Source: Bartonella massiliensis
GTDB taxonomy: Bacteria > Pseudomonadota > Alphaproteobacteria > Rhizobiales > Rhizobiaceae
Direction: 5' to 3'
Length of the DNA stretch: 54,747 nt
Assembly: GCF_902150025.1 (NCBI RefSeq)
Contig: NZ_CABFVS010000031.1
Span: 1 to 54,747 of the forward strand
Below the pieces are notes generated by a model, which saw nothing but the letters and a program-made list of their open reading frames with translations, had not been told where the DNA came from and did not search any database. The position numbers and the translations under genes were made by a program. Each line of letters opens with the position of its first letter. Position 1 is the stretch's first letter. Positions 20,916 through 30,635 of the stretch are shown here, piece by piece.

Positions 20916-22514
20916 ATGTTAGAGCAAAATTATCTCTATAAAGGAACCAAAACACTCAAAAATAAATATGGCATCAAAGCCCCTAAAAAACTGTATGAGC
21001 GCTGTGCCCAAGATACATCACAAGAAGCCACCAATTTTCGTCATGAACCACTTCCCCAAAAATTTGATACCGCATATCTCAAACAAATCCACTGGAGCTT
21101 GTTCTACAAAACTTTTGAATGGGCAGGTCAGACCCGCGATACAACCTTTACCTTTGAAGATGGTAGCAAGGCTCATATGCCGGCAATGCGCCCCAAAGGG
21201 TATGACGTTCCTTTTGCCATCGGACCACAGATAAAAAAAGAGCTCAAACAACTTGAAAAAATGCTAAGCCAAAAAAATAATTTACAAGGCTTATCGCGCC
21301 AAGAATTTGCTGAAAATGCTGCTGATGTTTTTATGGCGCTTGAGCATGCTCATCCTTTCCGAAAAGGCAATGGACGCGTTAACCGAATGTTTATGGAAAA
21401 ACTTGGACAAGCAGCAGGATATCAGATTGACTTTTCGTTCATCACAAAAGGACGCATGACAGCAGCTTGTATTGAAGCCATGCAACATGGCAATCCCCAA
21501 CCGATGAAAGATCTTTTTGAAGATATCACCCATCCACAAAAAGCCTTTGTTTTAAAAGAATTCATCTCCCAAATGAGAGAAGCTGGATTGGATGAAATTA
21601 ACAATCGCGTTGTCGTTGCAGCAAAGGAAGGCATTCTCTATGAAGGCATCTTTAGAGGCACTTCAGCAGAAGGTTTTGTCATGGAAGTCGATGGGGCTTT
21701 CGTCGTCGGTCACAAAGATGATCTTCCTCCAGAACAGGTTAAAACATTACACAACGGTGCCCGCCTCTGTTTTCAAAAATCCAATGTTCAAAATGTAAAA
21801 GAAATACTGATCCCAAAAGAAACATTAGCCCCTCTCACAAATGAAGCGTTATTCACAAAAGTTTCAAATGATGTTTATGTTGAAGCAAGCCGAACAGAAA
21901 TCGAAAAACTATCAAAGATTGTTTATGGTAAAGCACAAGCCTTAAAAACAACATTGGATATTATAACGGCTGCTCCAAACTTAAAAGACCAATTTGCTGA
22001 TGAAATTCTACAAAACCCTCAAGTAATTTCTAAACTTGCAGGGAGAAAAATATTTGGCATAAATAGTCCAAATCGCAGACAAGCCAAACAAGCTGTTCCA
22101 CAACTCAGTCAAGCCCTTAAAAACTATGGCATAATAACCCAACAAACAAAAGATGAAATTCTAGGACACCACCACAGAGAACAAAAGCGTCTAAGCCACG
22201 TGGTCGAAAAACCTGGAAAAAATTTACAACACCTTTTTACTTTACCAGAAGAACAACAAAGGGAAGTTTTATTGTGTTCTCCAGTCCTGCGACAAGAACT
22301 CCATACCTTTTCGTGCCAACTACAAAGTCGTCTTTCCGCAGAAGATCGGAAAGCCATACAAGAAAACGACCATACAAGACTGGCGTGTCTTCTTGGAATA
22401 TCAGAAAGCAAGGCGAAAGAAATTGCACAAACTGTCAAGAACACCCAAGAAGCACAATGCCAAGCCCGCAGCTTAAAAGTTAGCCGTTCTTCATCGCTGG
22501 CTCTAACCGGCTAA
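20916..22514 (+). CDS. bepC: Fic-OB-BID effector BepC
   Basis: Product of 532 aa: Fic domain (about residues 5-205), OB fold (about 225-300), BID domain (about 315-430) and a tail ending LALTG. The Fic motif at 146-157 is HPFRKGNGRVNR: the catalytic His and the GNGRxxR end are intact, but Lys150 replaces the usual Asp/Glu that binds Mg2+. This fits what is known of BepC, which does not act as a normal AMPylator and instead recruits the RhoA exchange factor GEF-H1 in host cells. The start ATG 20916 follows AGGAGAA. No intact antitoxin gene precedes it. Confidence 0.9.
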   Translation: MLEQNYLYKGTKTLKNKYGIKAPKKLYERCAQDTSQEATNFRHEPLPQKFDTAYLKQIHWSLFYKTFEWAGQTRDTTFTFEDGSKAHMPAMRPKGYDVPFAIGPQIKKELKQLEKMLSQKNNLQGLSRQEFAENAADVFMALEHAHPFRKGNGRVNRMFMEKLGQAAGYQIDFSFITKGRMTAACIEAMQHGNPQPMKDLFEDITHPQKAFVLKEFISQMREAGLDEINNRVVVAAKEGILYEGIFRGTSAEGFVMEVDGAFVVGHKDDLPPEQVKTLHNGARLCFQKSNVQNVKEILIPKETLAPLTNEALFTKVSNDVYVEASRTEIEKLSKIVYGKAQALKTTLDIITAAPNLKDQFADEILQNPQVISKLAGRKIFGINSPNRRQAKQAVPQLSQALKNYGIITQQTKDEILGHHHREQKRLSHVVEKPGKNLQHLFTLPEEQQREVLLCSPVLRQELHTFSCQLQSRLSAEDRKAIQENDHTRLACLLGISESKAKEIAQTVKNTQEAQCQARSLKVSRSSSLALTG

Positions 22515-22834
22515 AAAGGTGTGCTCCCTTTTATCTTCCAACCGAAATCTTGACACCACTCTTCATCGCGCCAATTATTCTATCGCAATTGCCCCCATAA
22601 ATTGTTTTAGAATATTACAAAAAGTAATTCCAAAAACGAATCCAGTAATTTATTCTAACTTATTGATAAGATTTCACAAAAAAACTGTATAAAAGACATA
22701 AATGTCCATTATATATCGATGTGAATAGCGCGAAATCTTTGGAGGCCATTCAATTTGATATTTTCTTTTAAACTATCAAAAAAAGTGGGGAATGTCCCAA
22801 AGAGGTTTTCTAAAAATATTGAAAGGAAACAGCC
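22515..22834. promoter_or_regulatory. conserved leader before the bepD-like gene
   Basis: About 280 bp of this gap align with the leader at 23990-24298: shared blocks include AATTGTTTTA, TTATTGATAA, ATTTCACAAAAAAACTGTA, GTGAATAGCGC and CAAAGAGGTTTTCTAAAA. The ribosome region TTGAAAGGAAA ends just before the ATG. The likeness points to a copied promoter or leader with common control, possibly by BatR. Confidence 0.6.
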
Positions 22835-23941
22835 ATGAAAAAAAGTTACCCACAACCAACCCCTCAGACCCCAGAAACTCAAAGCCCAGATCCCCTCTAC
22901 GCACAAGTAAATAAACCAAACAGAAGAAGAGGTCCGCATATACCAAGTCCAGAAGAAATACAAAGCAGAAATGCTAGAAACCCGGAAAGAAGTCCCTATG
23001 ATACGCCCCACTCTCAACAACCACTAGAAACTGTCTATGCCCCCCAAAATCCACCACTAGGCACGATCTATGCCCCACAATACCCATTAGGAGCTACCCG
23101 TGCAGCAGCCGTTGGGAGGGGTTCGCGTACCCCCTCCCCAGAAACCCTCGTAGATCCCTATGCAGTCGTTAATCTGACGACGGGCGAGATAGAGTCCGAA
23201 ACTCGAAAAAACCCCCTCTATGACTCACCTAGCGGAAGCACTCAGGATGTGCGCGCGCCCCAAAGTCAAGGCGAGCACCTTTATGCGGAAATTGACCCCA
23301 CAACAGAAGAGAGGCGCCATCCCCATCAACCAATAGAAACTGTCTATGCAACTCTTGGCATGGGGGCTGAAGGCGGACAAGAGCCCCAACAACGCGAAAA
23401 TCCCCTCTACGAAGGCGTTGGCAGAGCAACAACGCCCCCTCCCAGAACCCAAAAAGATGTGGTTACGACAAAGCTTTTACAAGATACAGGTTTTCAATAT
23501 GGTGTAAGAGAAGTCCAAGTCTGGTGCGAAACTGTTTATGGGAACCAACATGCTTTGAATGAGCAACTTGCTAAGATTCTTGAAAATCCTAAGGGTGCAG
23601 AAAAAGTCTTATGGGACCTTGCAGAACAACCTGAAGGACCAGGGAAACTTGCTGGTCGGCAGGTCTTTGGTGTAAAAAGCCCTGATCGTAAAGCGGCTGA
23701 AGAAGGTTTTTCTCCCCTTTGCTCTGCTCTTGAAAGACATATACATAACGCACAAAAGCTCCACAAACAGTTTACACGTGAACTGGAAAGAGGTCAAAAA
23801 CAAGAAAGTCCAGAAAGCAGCCCTGAACACAGACGCCATCACCGTCATCATCACCACGCAAGAGGACAAGAACAAAACAGTCCAGAACACAGCCCACGAC
23901 AACAAAGATACGGAGAAAAAGGAATGTCTTTTGCCATGTAA
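22835..23941 (+). CDS. bepD: tyrosine-motif BID effector, BepD-like
   Basis: Product of 368 aa with a Pro-rich, disordered N-terminal two-thirds carrying nine EPIYA-like tyrosine motifs (for example DPLYAQVN, SPYDTP, ETVYAPQN, GTIYAPQY, DPYAVVN, NPLYDSP, EHLYAEID, ETVYATLG, NPLYEGVG). One BID domain follows (about residues 215-320). The tail is His/Arg-rich and ends GMSFAM. Such motifs are phosphorylated by host tyrosine kinases and then bind SH2 proteins; BepD of B. henselae begins with very similar motifs. The ATG 22835 follows GAAAGGAAACAGCC. The spacing of the motifs suggests internal repeat growth. Confidence 0.82.
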   Translation: MKKSYPQPTPQTPETQSPDPLYAQVNKPNRRRGPHIPSPEEIQSRNARNPERSPYDTPHSQQPLETVYAPQNPPLGTIYAPQYPLGATRAAAVGRGSRTPSPETLVDPYAVVNLTTGEIESETRKNPLYDSPSGSTQDVRAPQSQGEHLYAEIDPTTEERRHPHQPIETVYATLGMGAEGGQEPQQRENPLYEGVGRATTPPPRTQKDVVTTKLLQDTGFQYGVREVQVWCETVYGNQHALNEQLAKILENPKGAEKVLWDLAEQPEGPGKLAGRQVFGVKSPDRKAAEEGFSPLCSALERHIHNAQKLHKQFTRELERGQKQESPESSPEHRRHHRHHHHARGQEQNSPEHSPRQQRYGEKGMSFAM

Positions 23942-24298
23942 GGACGCATAAACATAAAAACAGATAACATTTTGTTTTTTATATCATCTCTTTTTCATTT
24001 AATTTTTGGCGCTCATCGTTTTCCTGCGATTGCGCCAAGAATTGTTTTAAAATGTTACAAAAATAGTCCTAAAAGAGACCTAAAAGTGGATCCTGTTATT
24101 TATTGTAACCTATTGATAAAATTTCACAAAAAAACTGTAGAAAAGACACAAAGCTCCATTAAGCTGAGGGTGAATAGCGCAGATCTTTGGAGCGCATATC
24201 AGTGCGATATCTTCTCTTGTCTCAAAGCAACCCAAAGCATAAAGGGCGAGAATACCTCCAAAGAGGTTTTCTAAAACAATTTTTGAAAGGGAATATGC
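23942..24298. promoter_or_regulatory. conserved leader before the two-BID effector
   Basis: It matches the leader at about 22580-22834 over most of its length. It ends with CAAAGAGGTTTTCTAAAA and a GAAAGGGAATATGC ribosome region before the ATG. It shares no recognised operator. Confidence 0.6.
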
Positions 24299-25612
24299 AT
24301 GAAAAAAAATCACCCTCATCCTTCTTCATCCTCTTCAATAAGAAAGATCATAGAACTCTATGAACAAGCAGCAGCAGAAGTCTCAGACCCCGCCCCTCTT
24401 CCTAAAGAAGCGCCTTCAAAAAGCAAAAGACTATCAACGATACCGGAAGAAGATGAGGGAAAACATTCTCTTTTAGAAGAAGCAACGGTTATAGAAGAAG
24501 GGGCACAGGCATCCGTTAGAATGGCGCATTCAACAACGCCTCTCACAAGAGGCGGCTCGACCGAAAGGCGGCAAGAAGCTGAAAAGACACGTGCAACAGT
24601 TTCTTCACAAGTTGCCCAAAGAGCAGCAACACGCCTCTCAGAAGAAGAAATCATTTTATTGCTTCCACACAATTCATTGATTCAAACATTTCAAGAAGAA
24701 ATCGAACGTTTATCCGAAAAAGCCTATGGCAACCCCAACATTTTGCAAGAAAAAATGCAAGAAATTCAAAGAAATCCTCAAGCGGGAGAGGAGCTTTCAT
24801 GGCGCATGGCAGCCTATCCCGAAAGCATCGCTAAACTTTCTGGTATTAATGTATGTGGCATCAAAAATCAAGCACGCAGACATGCAGAAGAGAGTTTTTC
24901 CGCCCTTTGTGTCTCCGTTGATTGTTATACACAAGCGGTAAGACAGGCAAAAGAGAGCCTATCACACTCTCCAGAGCAAGAACTCAAAAACTATGAACGC
25001 CTCATGGGCAAGGACGCCGTTACTGAACTGCTCAGAAAACCCAATCACTCTCAAAGGGAAAAAGAAAACCTTTCAGAAACAGATATTTCCACCCAAATTC
25101 ACCAACATTCAAAAGTCAAAAGACACCATGCTCAAATCCAATATTGGTGTGGTGTTGTTTTTGGTCAATCAAATATTTTACAATCACAAGTGGAAGTGCT
25201 TTTCCAAAACCCTGAAACAATAGAACAACTCGCTCAACAACTTGCCGGAAATCCTCGCTCTTTTAACAAATACGCTGGGCGCAACTTTTGTGGCTTTAAA
25301 AATCAAGCACGCAGACATGCTGAAGCGGGTCTTTCTCACCTCATTGACGCCGCAGACAATTATGCAATGACTGTAAAGCAGTTAAGAGAAAGTCTTTCAA
25401 AATCTCAGCAAACCCAACATGAACGCCATGAAGCAGGAGGCTCTGAGAGAGCACAAAACTTACATCAGCAACAAAACCTCTCACAATCTACTCAACACCT
25501 TGAATCTTCAACAGTAACTCTTGAAGGAACAACGCCCCCTAATCAACAAAGAGAAACAGATTTGCGTCCTCGCAAAACTACCGCCTCAAAAGCAATGGCT
25601 TTTGCCAGCTAA
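24299..25612 (+). CDS. type IV effector with two BID domains
   Basis: Product of 437 aa. A Ser/Glu-rich N-terminal region (about 1-120) has only one weak tyrosine motif (IELYEQA). BID domain 1 (about 125-225) has 'EIERLSEKAYGNPN' and 'GIKNQARRHAEESF'. BID domain 2 (about 265-370) has 'QIQYWCGVVFGQSN' and 'GFKNQARRHAEAGL'. The tail ends SKAMAFAS. The identical GF/IKNQARRHAE segments in the two domains show duplication. It sits where BepE would be expected. The BID of BepE blocks damage caused by other effectors, but with few tyrosine motifs here I leave the gene unnamed. Confidence 0.8.
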   Translation: MKKNHPHPSSSSSIRKIIELYEQAAAEVSDPAPLPKEAPSKSKRLSTIPEEDEGKHSLLEEATVIEEGAQASVRMAHSTTPLTRGGSTERRQEAEKTRATVSSQVAQRAATRLSEEEIILLLPHNSLIQTFQEEIERLSEKAYGNPNILQEKMQEIQRNPQAGEELSWRMAAYPESIAKLSGINVCGIKNQARRHAEESFSALCVSVDCYTQAVRQAKESLSHSPEQELKNYERLMGKDAVTELLRKPNHSQREKENLSETDISTQIHQHSKVKRHHAQIQYWCGVVFGQSNILQSQVEVLFQNPETIEQLAQQLAGNPRSFNKYAGRNFCGFKNQARRHAEAGLSHLIDAADNYAMTVKQLRESLSKSQQTQHERHEAGGSERAQNLHQQQNLSQSTQHLESSTVTLEGTTPPNQQRETDLRPRKTTASKAMAFAS

Positions 25613-25917
25613 ACAGACATAAGTTTTCACCTTGAATTCAACATCTTGGCACAACACAGCAAAGAGGTGATTTGCGCCAAGAAAGAGAGAACGTTAAAAC
25701 AAGTTCATTCCCCCATCACTTAATCTAAGCTATCGACAAAACAGTCTTTAAAGAGTGATTATGATCTGAATCCAAAAAGCGAAATCTCATCAAGTCGTTC
25801 AGTTTCATATTTTCTCTCATAAAGTCCAAGTGAAAAATAATAACACAGAATAAAGGCCAACTCGCGTTTCTAAATAGTATTCAAAACAATATTGGAAGAG
25901 CTTGAAAGGAAACATGC
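25613..25917. promoter_or_regulatory. leader before the proline-rich effector
   Basis: The final part (TATTCAAAACAATATTGGAAGAGCTTGAAAGGAAACATGC) resembles the ends of the two preceding effector leaders. The remainder is more diverged. No gene is seen. Confidence 0.5.
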
Positions 25918-27894
25918 ATGAAAAAAAGAACCCCCTCCCCTTTAATAGCTGAAATGATGACAAAATTTCAACAACAAGCTGAACAATCATCCACCAAAAC
26001 TTCCCCTTCCCAAGTTTCTCAAAGCGCGCAAAAACCACCTGCACAAAAACGCTCAGAGAATTTGTCAACCACCCCAAAGATTGCACCACCAAAACCTCCA
26101 CGCGTGAGAGACAGAGCGCAAGCCAGCACAATATCCCCTAGCACTCCCCCCTCCAGTGCCAAAACCCAAGAGACATCTTCTCTAGAGACAAAAGTCGCTC
26201 CGCCAAAACCTCCACGTGCAAAAGAGAGGCAACAACCCAGCCCTCAAGTCCAAGCCTCCCCATCCCACCCCAAAATGGCTTCCACCCCTCCTCCACGCGT
26301 AAGAGAAAACCCCCCCACCGACGCAAAGGTCCAAAAGCTAGAAACCATCGAGCACCCCTCCACGCACATAAAAGCAGCGCCACAAAGACCACCGCGTGCA
26401 AAAGATAAAATACAAACCAGCACAAAAATCCAAGAGCTTGAAACCCTCGAACGCCCCTCCGCGCACATAAAAACCGTGCCACAAAGACCACCGCGTGCAA
26501 AAGATAGGCTACAAAACAAACCAACAACTCAAGAGAACGAAGGTCTTTATGCAACACCTAGAGCGCAAACGCCCCCACACATAAGAGACACAGTGCAAAG
26601 CGGTGCAAAAATTAAAGAGACTCCCCCTCTACAGACAGAAATTGCTCCGCCCAAACCTCCACGTGCAAAAGAGAGACTACAACACGGCATAAAAATCCAA
26701 AATCCTGAAACACACGCCCCAAATGTTAGACCCAAAACATCCTCACATAGGATACTCAAACAGCAAAGCAGTTCATCTTCACAAGACAGTGAAACATATG
26801 CAGTTCCTCCTTCAAGAAAACCCCACCGTAAAGGAGATAGACAAAAAAGTGACGCAGTCGCCCAAAAAACGGGTTCTCCACAAACAGCAATTAAACAGCC
26901 AAAACCGTCTCAGGAGCAAAAAACATCCCTTAATAAAATGGAAAAAGAGCTCTTACTCGTAGCATATCAAGAGGAAATACGCTTTTTATGCGAAAAGGTT
27001 TATGGTAACCGGCTTATTTTAGAACAAAAAATAGAAGCAATCAAAGAAAACCCCGCTATGGGAGAACAGCTCTTATGGGATATTAAAGAAAACCCTCTGT
27101 CTATTGCTAAGCTAGCGGGAAAAAAAGCTCTTGGCATAAAAAATGGAGCCCGAAAAACCGCTGAAGAATCTCTTCCCTCTCTATGTGACGCTATTAATGG
27201 TTATCTCTATACTTCAAAATACTTACAAGAGAATATTTCACAGCATTCCCAGACAAGACCGCAAACGCATGAACAAGAAAAACAGGAAGGCTCAATCAAA
27301 CAACATATACAAAACCCGTTCAATTCAGAAAAGACAATCAAGCCTCTCTCAAATCCAGAAATCGCCCGTAGAGTTCAACAAGATCCAACGGTTCAATATG
27401 GTCAAAGAGAGATCCAATATTGGTGCAAAATTGTTTATAAAGATCCACTTATTTTGCAATATATAATGGAAGATATGCAAAAAATTCCAGGGATGGGAGA
27501 AGAGCTTGTCTTTCAAATTGAAAGTAATCCTACATTTTTTGCTCCACTTGCTGGGAGAAAAACCCTTGGCATAAAAAACGGAGCACGCAAAGCCGCTGAA
27601 GAAAATCTTCCGACCCTTTGTACTGCTATTAAAGATTATGCTGAAACGATAAAGCAGTTAAGAGAAACCATTGTACAAAACCATAAGGAAGAACAAGAAC
27701 AACAACGCCATCAATCGCTTACCGATCCCGACAAAAAACTGCAAAAACAGCAAAACTTATCGCACCTCACAAAGCTGCCTGAGCACTCAACAGCAAAGCG
27801 ACGTCAAGAGCTTGCAGAAACATCTCGACAAGAAGAGCAACCACCTGTTCGAGCGCGTAGAGTCGAAACATCAAAAGCAATGGCTTTGTCGTGA
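25918..27894 (+). CDS. type IV effector with proline-rich SH3-ligand repeats and two BID domains
   Basis: Product of 658 aa. Residues about 55-250 contain five exact PxxPxR class II SH3 ligands (PPKPPR at 57, 95 and 244; PQRPPR at 155 and 188) followed by basic residues, plus two degenerate ones near 122 and 219. They are spaced 25-38 residues apart. Two tyrosine motifs follow the pattern YATP/YAVP (about Y211 and Y294). BID domain 1 lies at about 335-440 ('EEIRFLCEKVYGNRL') and BID domain 2 at about 480-590 ('EIQYWCKIVYKDPL'). The tail ends SKAMALS. BepE or BepF of other species have tyrosine motifs with tandem BIDs; the repeated SH3 ligands set this one apart, so I give no symbol. Confidence 0.83.
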   Translation: MKKRTPSPLIAEMMTKFQQQAEQSSTKTSPSQVSQSAQKPPAQKRSENLSTTPKIAPPKPPRVRDRAQASTISPSTPPSSAKTQETSSLETKVAPPKPPRAKERQQPSPQVQASPSHPKMASTPPPRVRENPPTDAKVQKLETIEHPSTHIKAAPQRPPRAKDKIQTSTKIQELETLERPSAHIKTVPQRPPRAKDRLQNKPTTQENEGLYATPRAQTPPHIRDTVQSGAKIKETPPLQTEIAPPKPPRAKERLQHGIKIQNPETHAPNVRPKTSSHRILKQQSSSSSQDSETYAVPPSRKPHRKGDRQKSDAVAQKTGSPQTAIKQPKPSQEQKTSLNKMEKELLLVAYQEEIRFLCEKVYGNRLILEQKIEAIKENPAMGEQLLWDIKENPLSIAKLAGKKALGIKNGARKTAEESLPSLCDAINGYLYTSKYLQENISQHSQTRPQTHEQEKQEGSIKQHIQNPFNSEKTIKPLSNPEIARRVQQDPTVQYGQREIQYWCKIVYKDPLILQYIMEDMQKIPGMGEELVFQIESNPTFFAPLAGRKTLGIKNGARKAAEENLPTLCTAIKDYAETIKQLRETIVQNHKEEQEQQRHQSLTDPDKKLQKQQNLSHLTKLPEHSTAKRRQELAETSRQEEQPPVRARRVETSKAMALS

Positions 27895-28233
27895 TAGTCT
27901 CATAACCGTTGGCTTTTCATACAAAGCTTTGGTGCCATTATCTGGCACAAATTGCATCAGGGATGTGTGTATAACATACAGAAAAATTTGAATAAACCAT
28001 CATATAACAAAACGCATTGATAAAGCTTCACGATAACATTTCGTAAAAATGACCAACGTTGATTTTGTTCTATCATGAACTTGAGCGCCATGCGAAGAGG
28101 GTCAAACTTTTTTCATGATTCAAATCGGCATTCTTCTTTGAAGAAAACGCTATGAAAAATGATATAAGGCAAAAAATGTAAAAAAAAAGCTTTTTTAAAA
28201 AATAAATATTAAAAGACTTGAAAGGAAATATGC
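27895..28233. promoter_or_regulatory. leader before the broken Fic-BID gene
   Basis: AT-rich gap with no gene. The last bases (TTGAAAGGAAATATGC before the ATG) match the ribosome region of the other bep leaders. An A-rich to T-rich inverted run (AAAAAAAAAGCTTTTTT) lies near 28179-28195. Confidence 0.45.
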
Positions 28234-30635
28234 ATGAAAGAAAATACAGAACATGATGCCTCCTCCACACAGGAAGAATTGCAAGAACAACACTCTGTAA
28301 TGAATGCAACCATTTCTATGCAAATCAATGCAGCAGCGCAGAATTTCTTTTATCCCAATAGCAAAGTGCTAAAAAATAAATACCGCATTAAAGATAAAGA
28401 AATCTTAAAAGAACGCTGTTCTGAAGATGTAAAAAAAGAAATGATCAAACTTCGCCAAGAGCCACCACCAGAGCAGTTTAATACCTCCTATCTTAAATAT
28501 CTTCATCACCGCCTCTTTTCTCGTGCATTTGAATGGGCAGGCCATACCCGCGAAAAGCCTTTTACATTTGCAGATAACAGCGTTGCTTCTATGCCCATTT
28601 TGAAAAGAAAAGAATTTAGCAAACCTTTTGCGATTGGCAGAAAAATACAAGAGGGACTAGAACAGTTAGATAAAACACTTGCTGAAAAGAACAATTTAAA
28701 AAACTTAAGCCGTGAAGAATTTGTTGAACATGCAGCTATAATAATGAGGAATTTGCATAACTTACATCCTTTCAGAGAGGGTAATCGACGCACAAAGAGA
28801 CTGTTTGTTGAAAGGCTCGCTGAATAAACTAGACTTTTCTATCGTGAGCAAAAAGCGCAAAGATTTTGTCCGCGCAGTCGCCATGGAACGTGGTGATTCA
28901 GAGCCCATGAAGCATCTGCTTGAGGATATTACCAATCCAGAAAAACTACTCATTTTACAAGAATTCACCAATGCTATGAGAAAGCTTGGAATGGGTGAAA
29001 AAAATTATTATCTTGCTGTCGTTGCAAAAGACGGAGAAATCTATCATGGATCCTATAGAGGATGTGGCTCCAATGGCTTCATGATGGATGTTCAGGGGAC
29101 TCTCATCTTAGGAAATAAAAAACATCTCTCACCAGAACAAATACAAACATTAACAAGTGGTGACACCTTCTCCTTTACAGCACCAAAAGCTCAAAGCTCG
29201 CAAAAAAAAACAGCAAAACATATTGCTTCCAGAAGAAAAAAGAGCCGTTCTGAAAAACGATGAAATAACTGAAAAGAACAAAGACAAGGTATCCCTTCAA
29301 ACAAAGAGAAAAGAAAAAGCCCATTTTTCGCCATGGGTTGTGCCTCATGCTTTAGATGACAACGTTGAAGTTGTACCCCAAAGCCTGCAAGAAAAAGAAC
29401 AAAGAGCACAACCAATAGTTCAATCTGTTTCCTCCAAGAGACAAACACAAAAAGATTTCCAAGAAATCAATTTACCGACCAACAAGACAACGACAAATAA
29501 TCAAATATCTGACAAAATAACAAAAAAAACACGCGCTGATCATCAAGAAAAAATAAAACAGCGCCCGCAAAAAGCAGTGGCATCTTGGGACACAGGGACA
29601 AAAACAACGGACACCGCCCCTTTCGAGAAAGTATCCTTATCACCTAAACTTAAAGAAAGGCGCACACCAGAACCAATACAAACATTTAAAATGGGGGATG
29701 CCGCCTCCTTTACAGCACCAAGCGCTCAACACCAGAAAGAAGTGCTGATCCCCGCAGAAAAAATCCCTCCTCTTACAAGCAACGAAATTGCTAAAAGGAT
29801 AAAAAACAACGCATCACTTCAAGCAAAAAGAACAAAAATCGAAACTTTGTGCCAAATTATTTATGGCAATCAACATATTTTGCAGGAAAAAATTGAAAAG
29901 ATCCATGAAAATCACAGGACAAGTGAACAGCTCCCCCATCAAATTGCTACATCTCCTCAATCTATTGCTAAATTTTCTGGGAGCAATATATTTGGCATAA
30001 AAAACAGCGCGCGCACTGAAGCTGAAGCCAATATTTTACCCCTCTGTCGCGCCATTGAGCACTATATTGATATTTTTAAACAAACAGAAAGAGACATTCT
30101 CCATAACCATCACGCAAAACAAAAACGCTGTGAACAGTTAGTAGAAATGCCTAAAATTTGGATGCAAAATCTCCTTTCCTTATCCAATGAACAACAGCAA
30201 GAAATGTTATCAAAATCTCCTGAATTAAGAGAAGAAATAAAGACTTATATCAAAAAAATCAACGAACGCTTATCCTCAAGCGAACATGACGCGATAAGGG
30301 AAAATAATCCTGAAAAACTTGCCAACAGTCTTGGAACATCAGCCGTCAAAGCAAAAGAGATTCTGGAAATCATCAAGCAAACAAAAGAGATAAAACAAAA
30401 CATACTCTCCATAAATTTTTATGATCGCCAATTGAATGAGCATTCAGCACCAAACCAGCATCAATCTCTCCCGTATCCATTAATAAAGAAAAATACTGAA
30501 AAAACATGTTCGAACACAATTGATAAAGAAGCAAGTAAAACACAAAAAATGACCGAAAACGTTCATCACCCCATCAAGAAACAAGAAAATATTCCACCTC
30601 ACAAAACACAGCATGCAAAAGCCATGACTCTCTAA
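28234..30635 (+). pseudogene. Fic-OB-BID effector, broken by a deletion and a frameshift
   Basis: The N-terminal frame (28234-28827) holds a Fic domain with a canonical-like motif HPFREGNRRTKR, then stops after FVERLAE. The continuation LDFSIVSKKR appears one frame on, with the expected 'AAGH' codons missing, so a short out-of-frame deletion lies near 28822. The OB fold follows in that frame. At the A9 tract 29202-29210 the reading shifts again; removing one A restores a link to LLPEEKRAVLKNDEI. The last frame (to 30635) contains a BID domain (about 29815-30120) and a tail ending KAMTL. The end of the OB fold and its linker occur twice (about 29130-29310 and 29660-29850). The gene may be a BepH- or BepI-type relic. 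Confidence 0.75.

Noticed and set aside
24358..24672. Minus-strand frames of about 100 codons inside the bep genes (also near 26138-26557 and 23609-23905)
   Set aside because: They are antisense shadows of repeat-rich effector genes, without start signals or recognisable domains.
26040..26700. Regularly spaced repeats that might suggest a CRISPR array
   Set aside because: The repeats are in frame within a coding gene and encode the Pro-rich motifs; there are no constant repeats with unique spacers.
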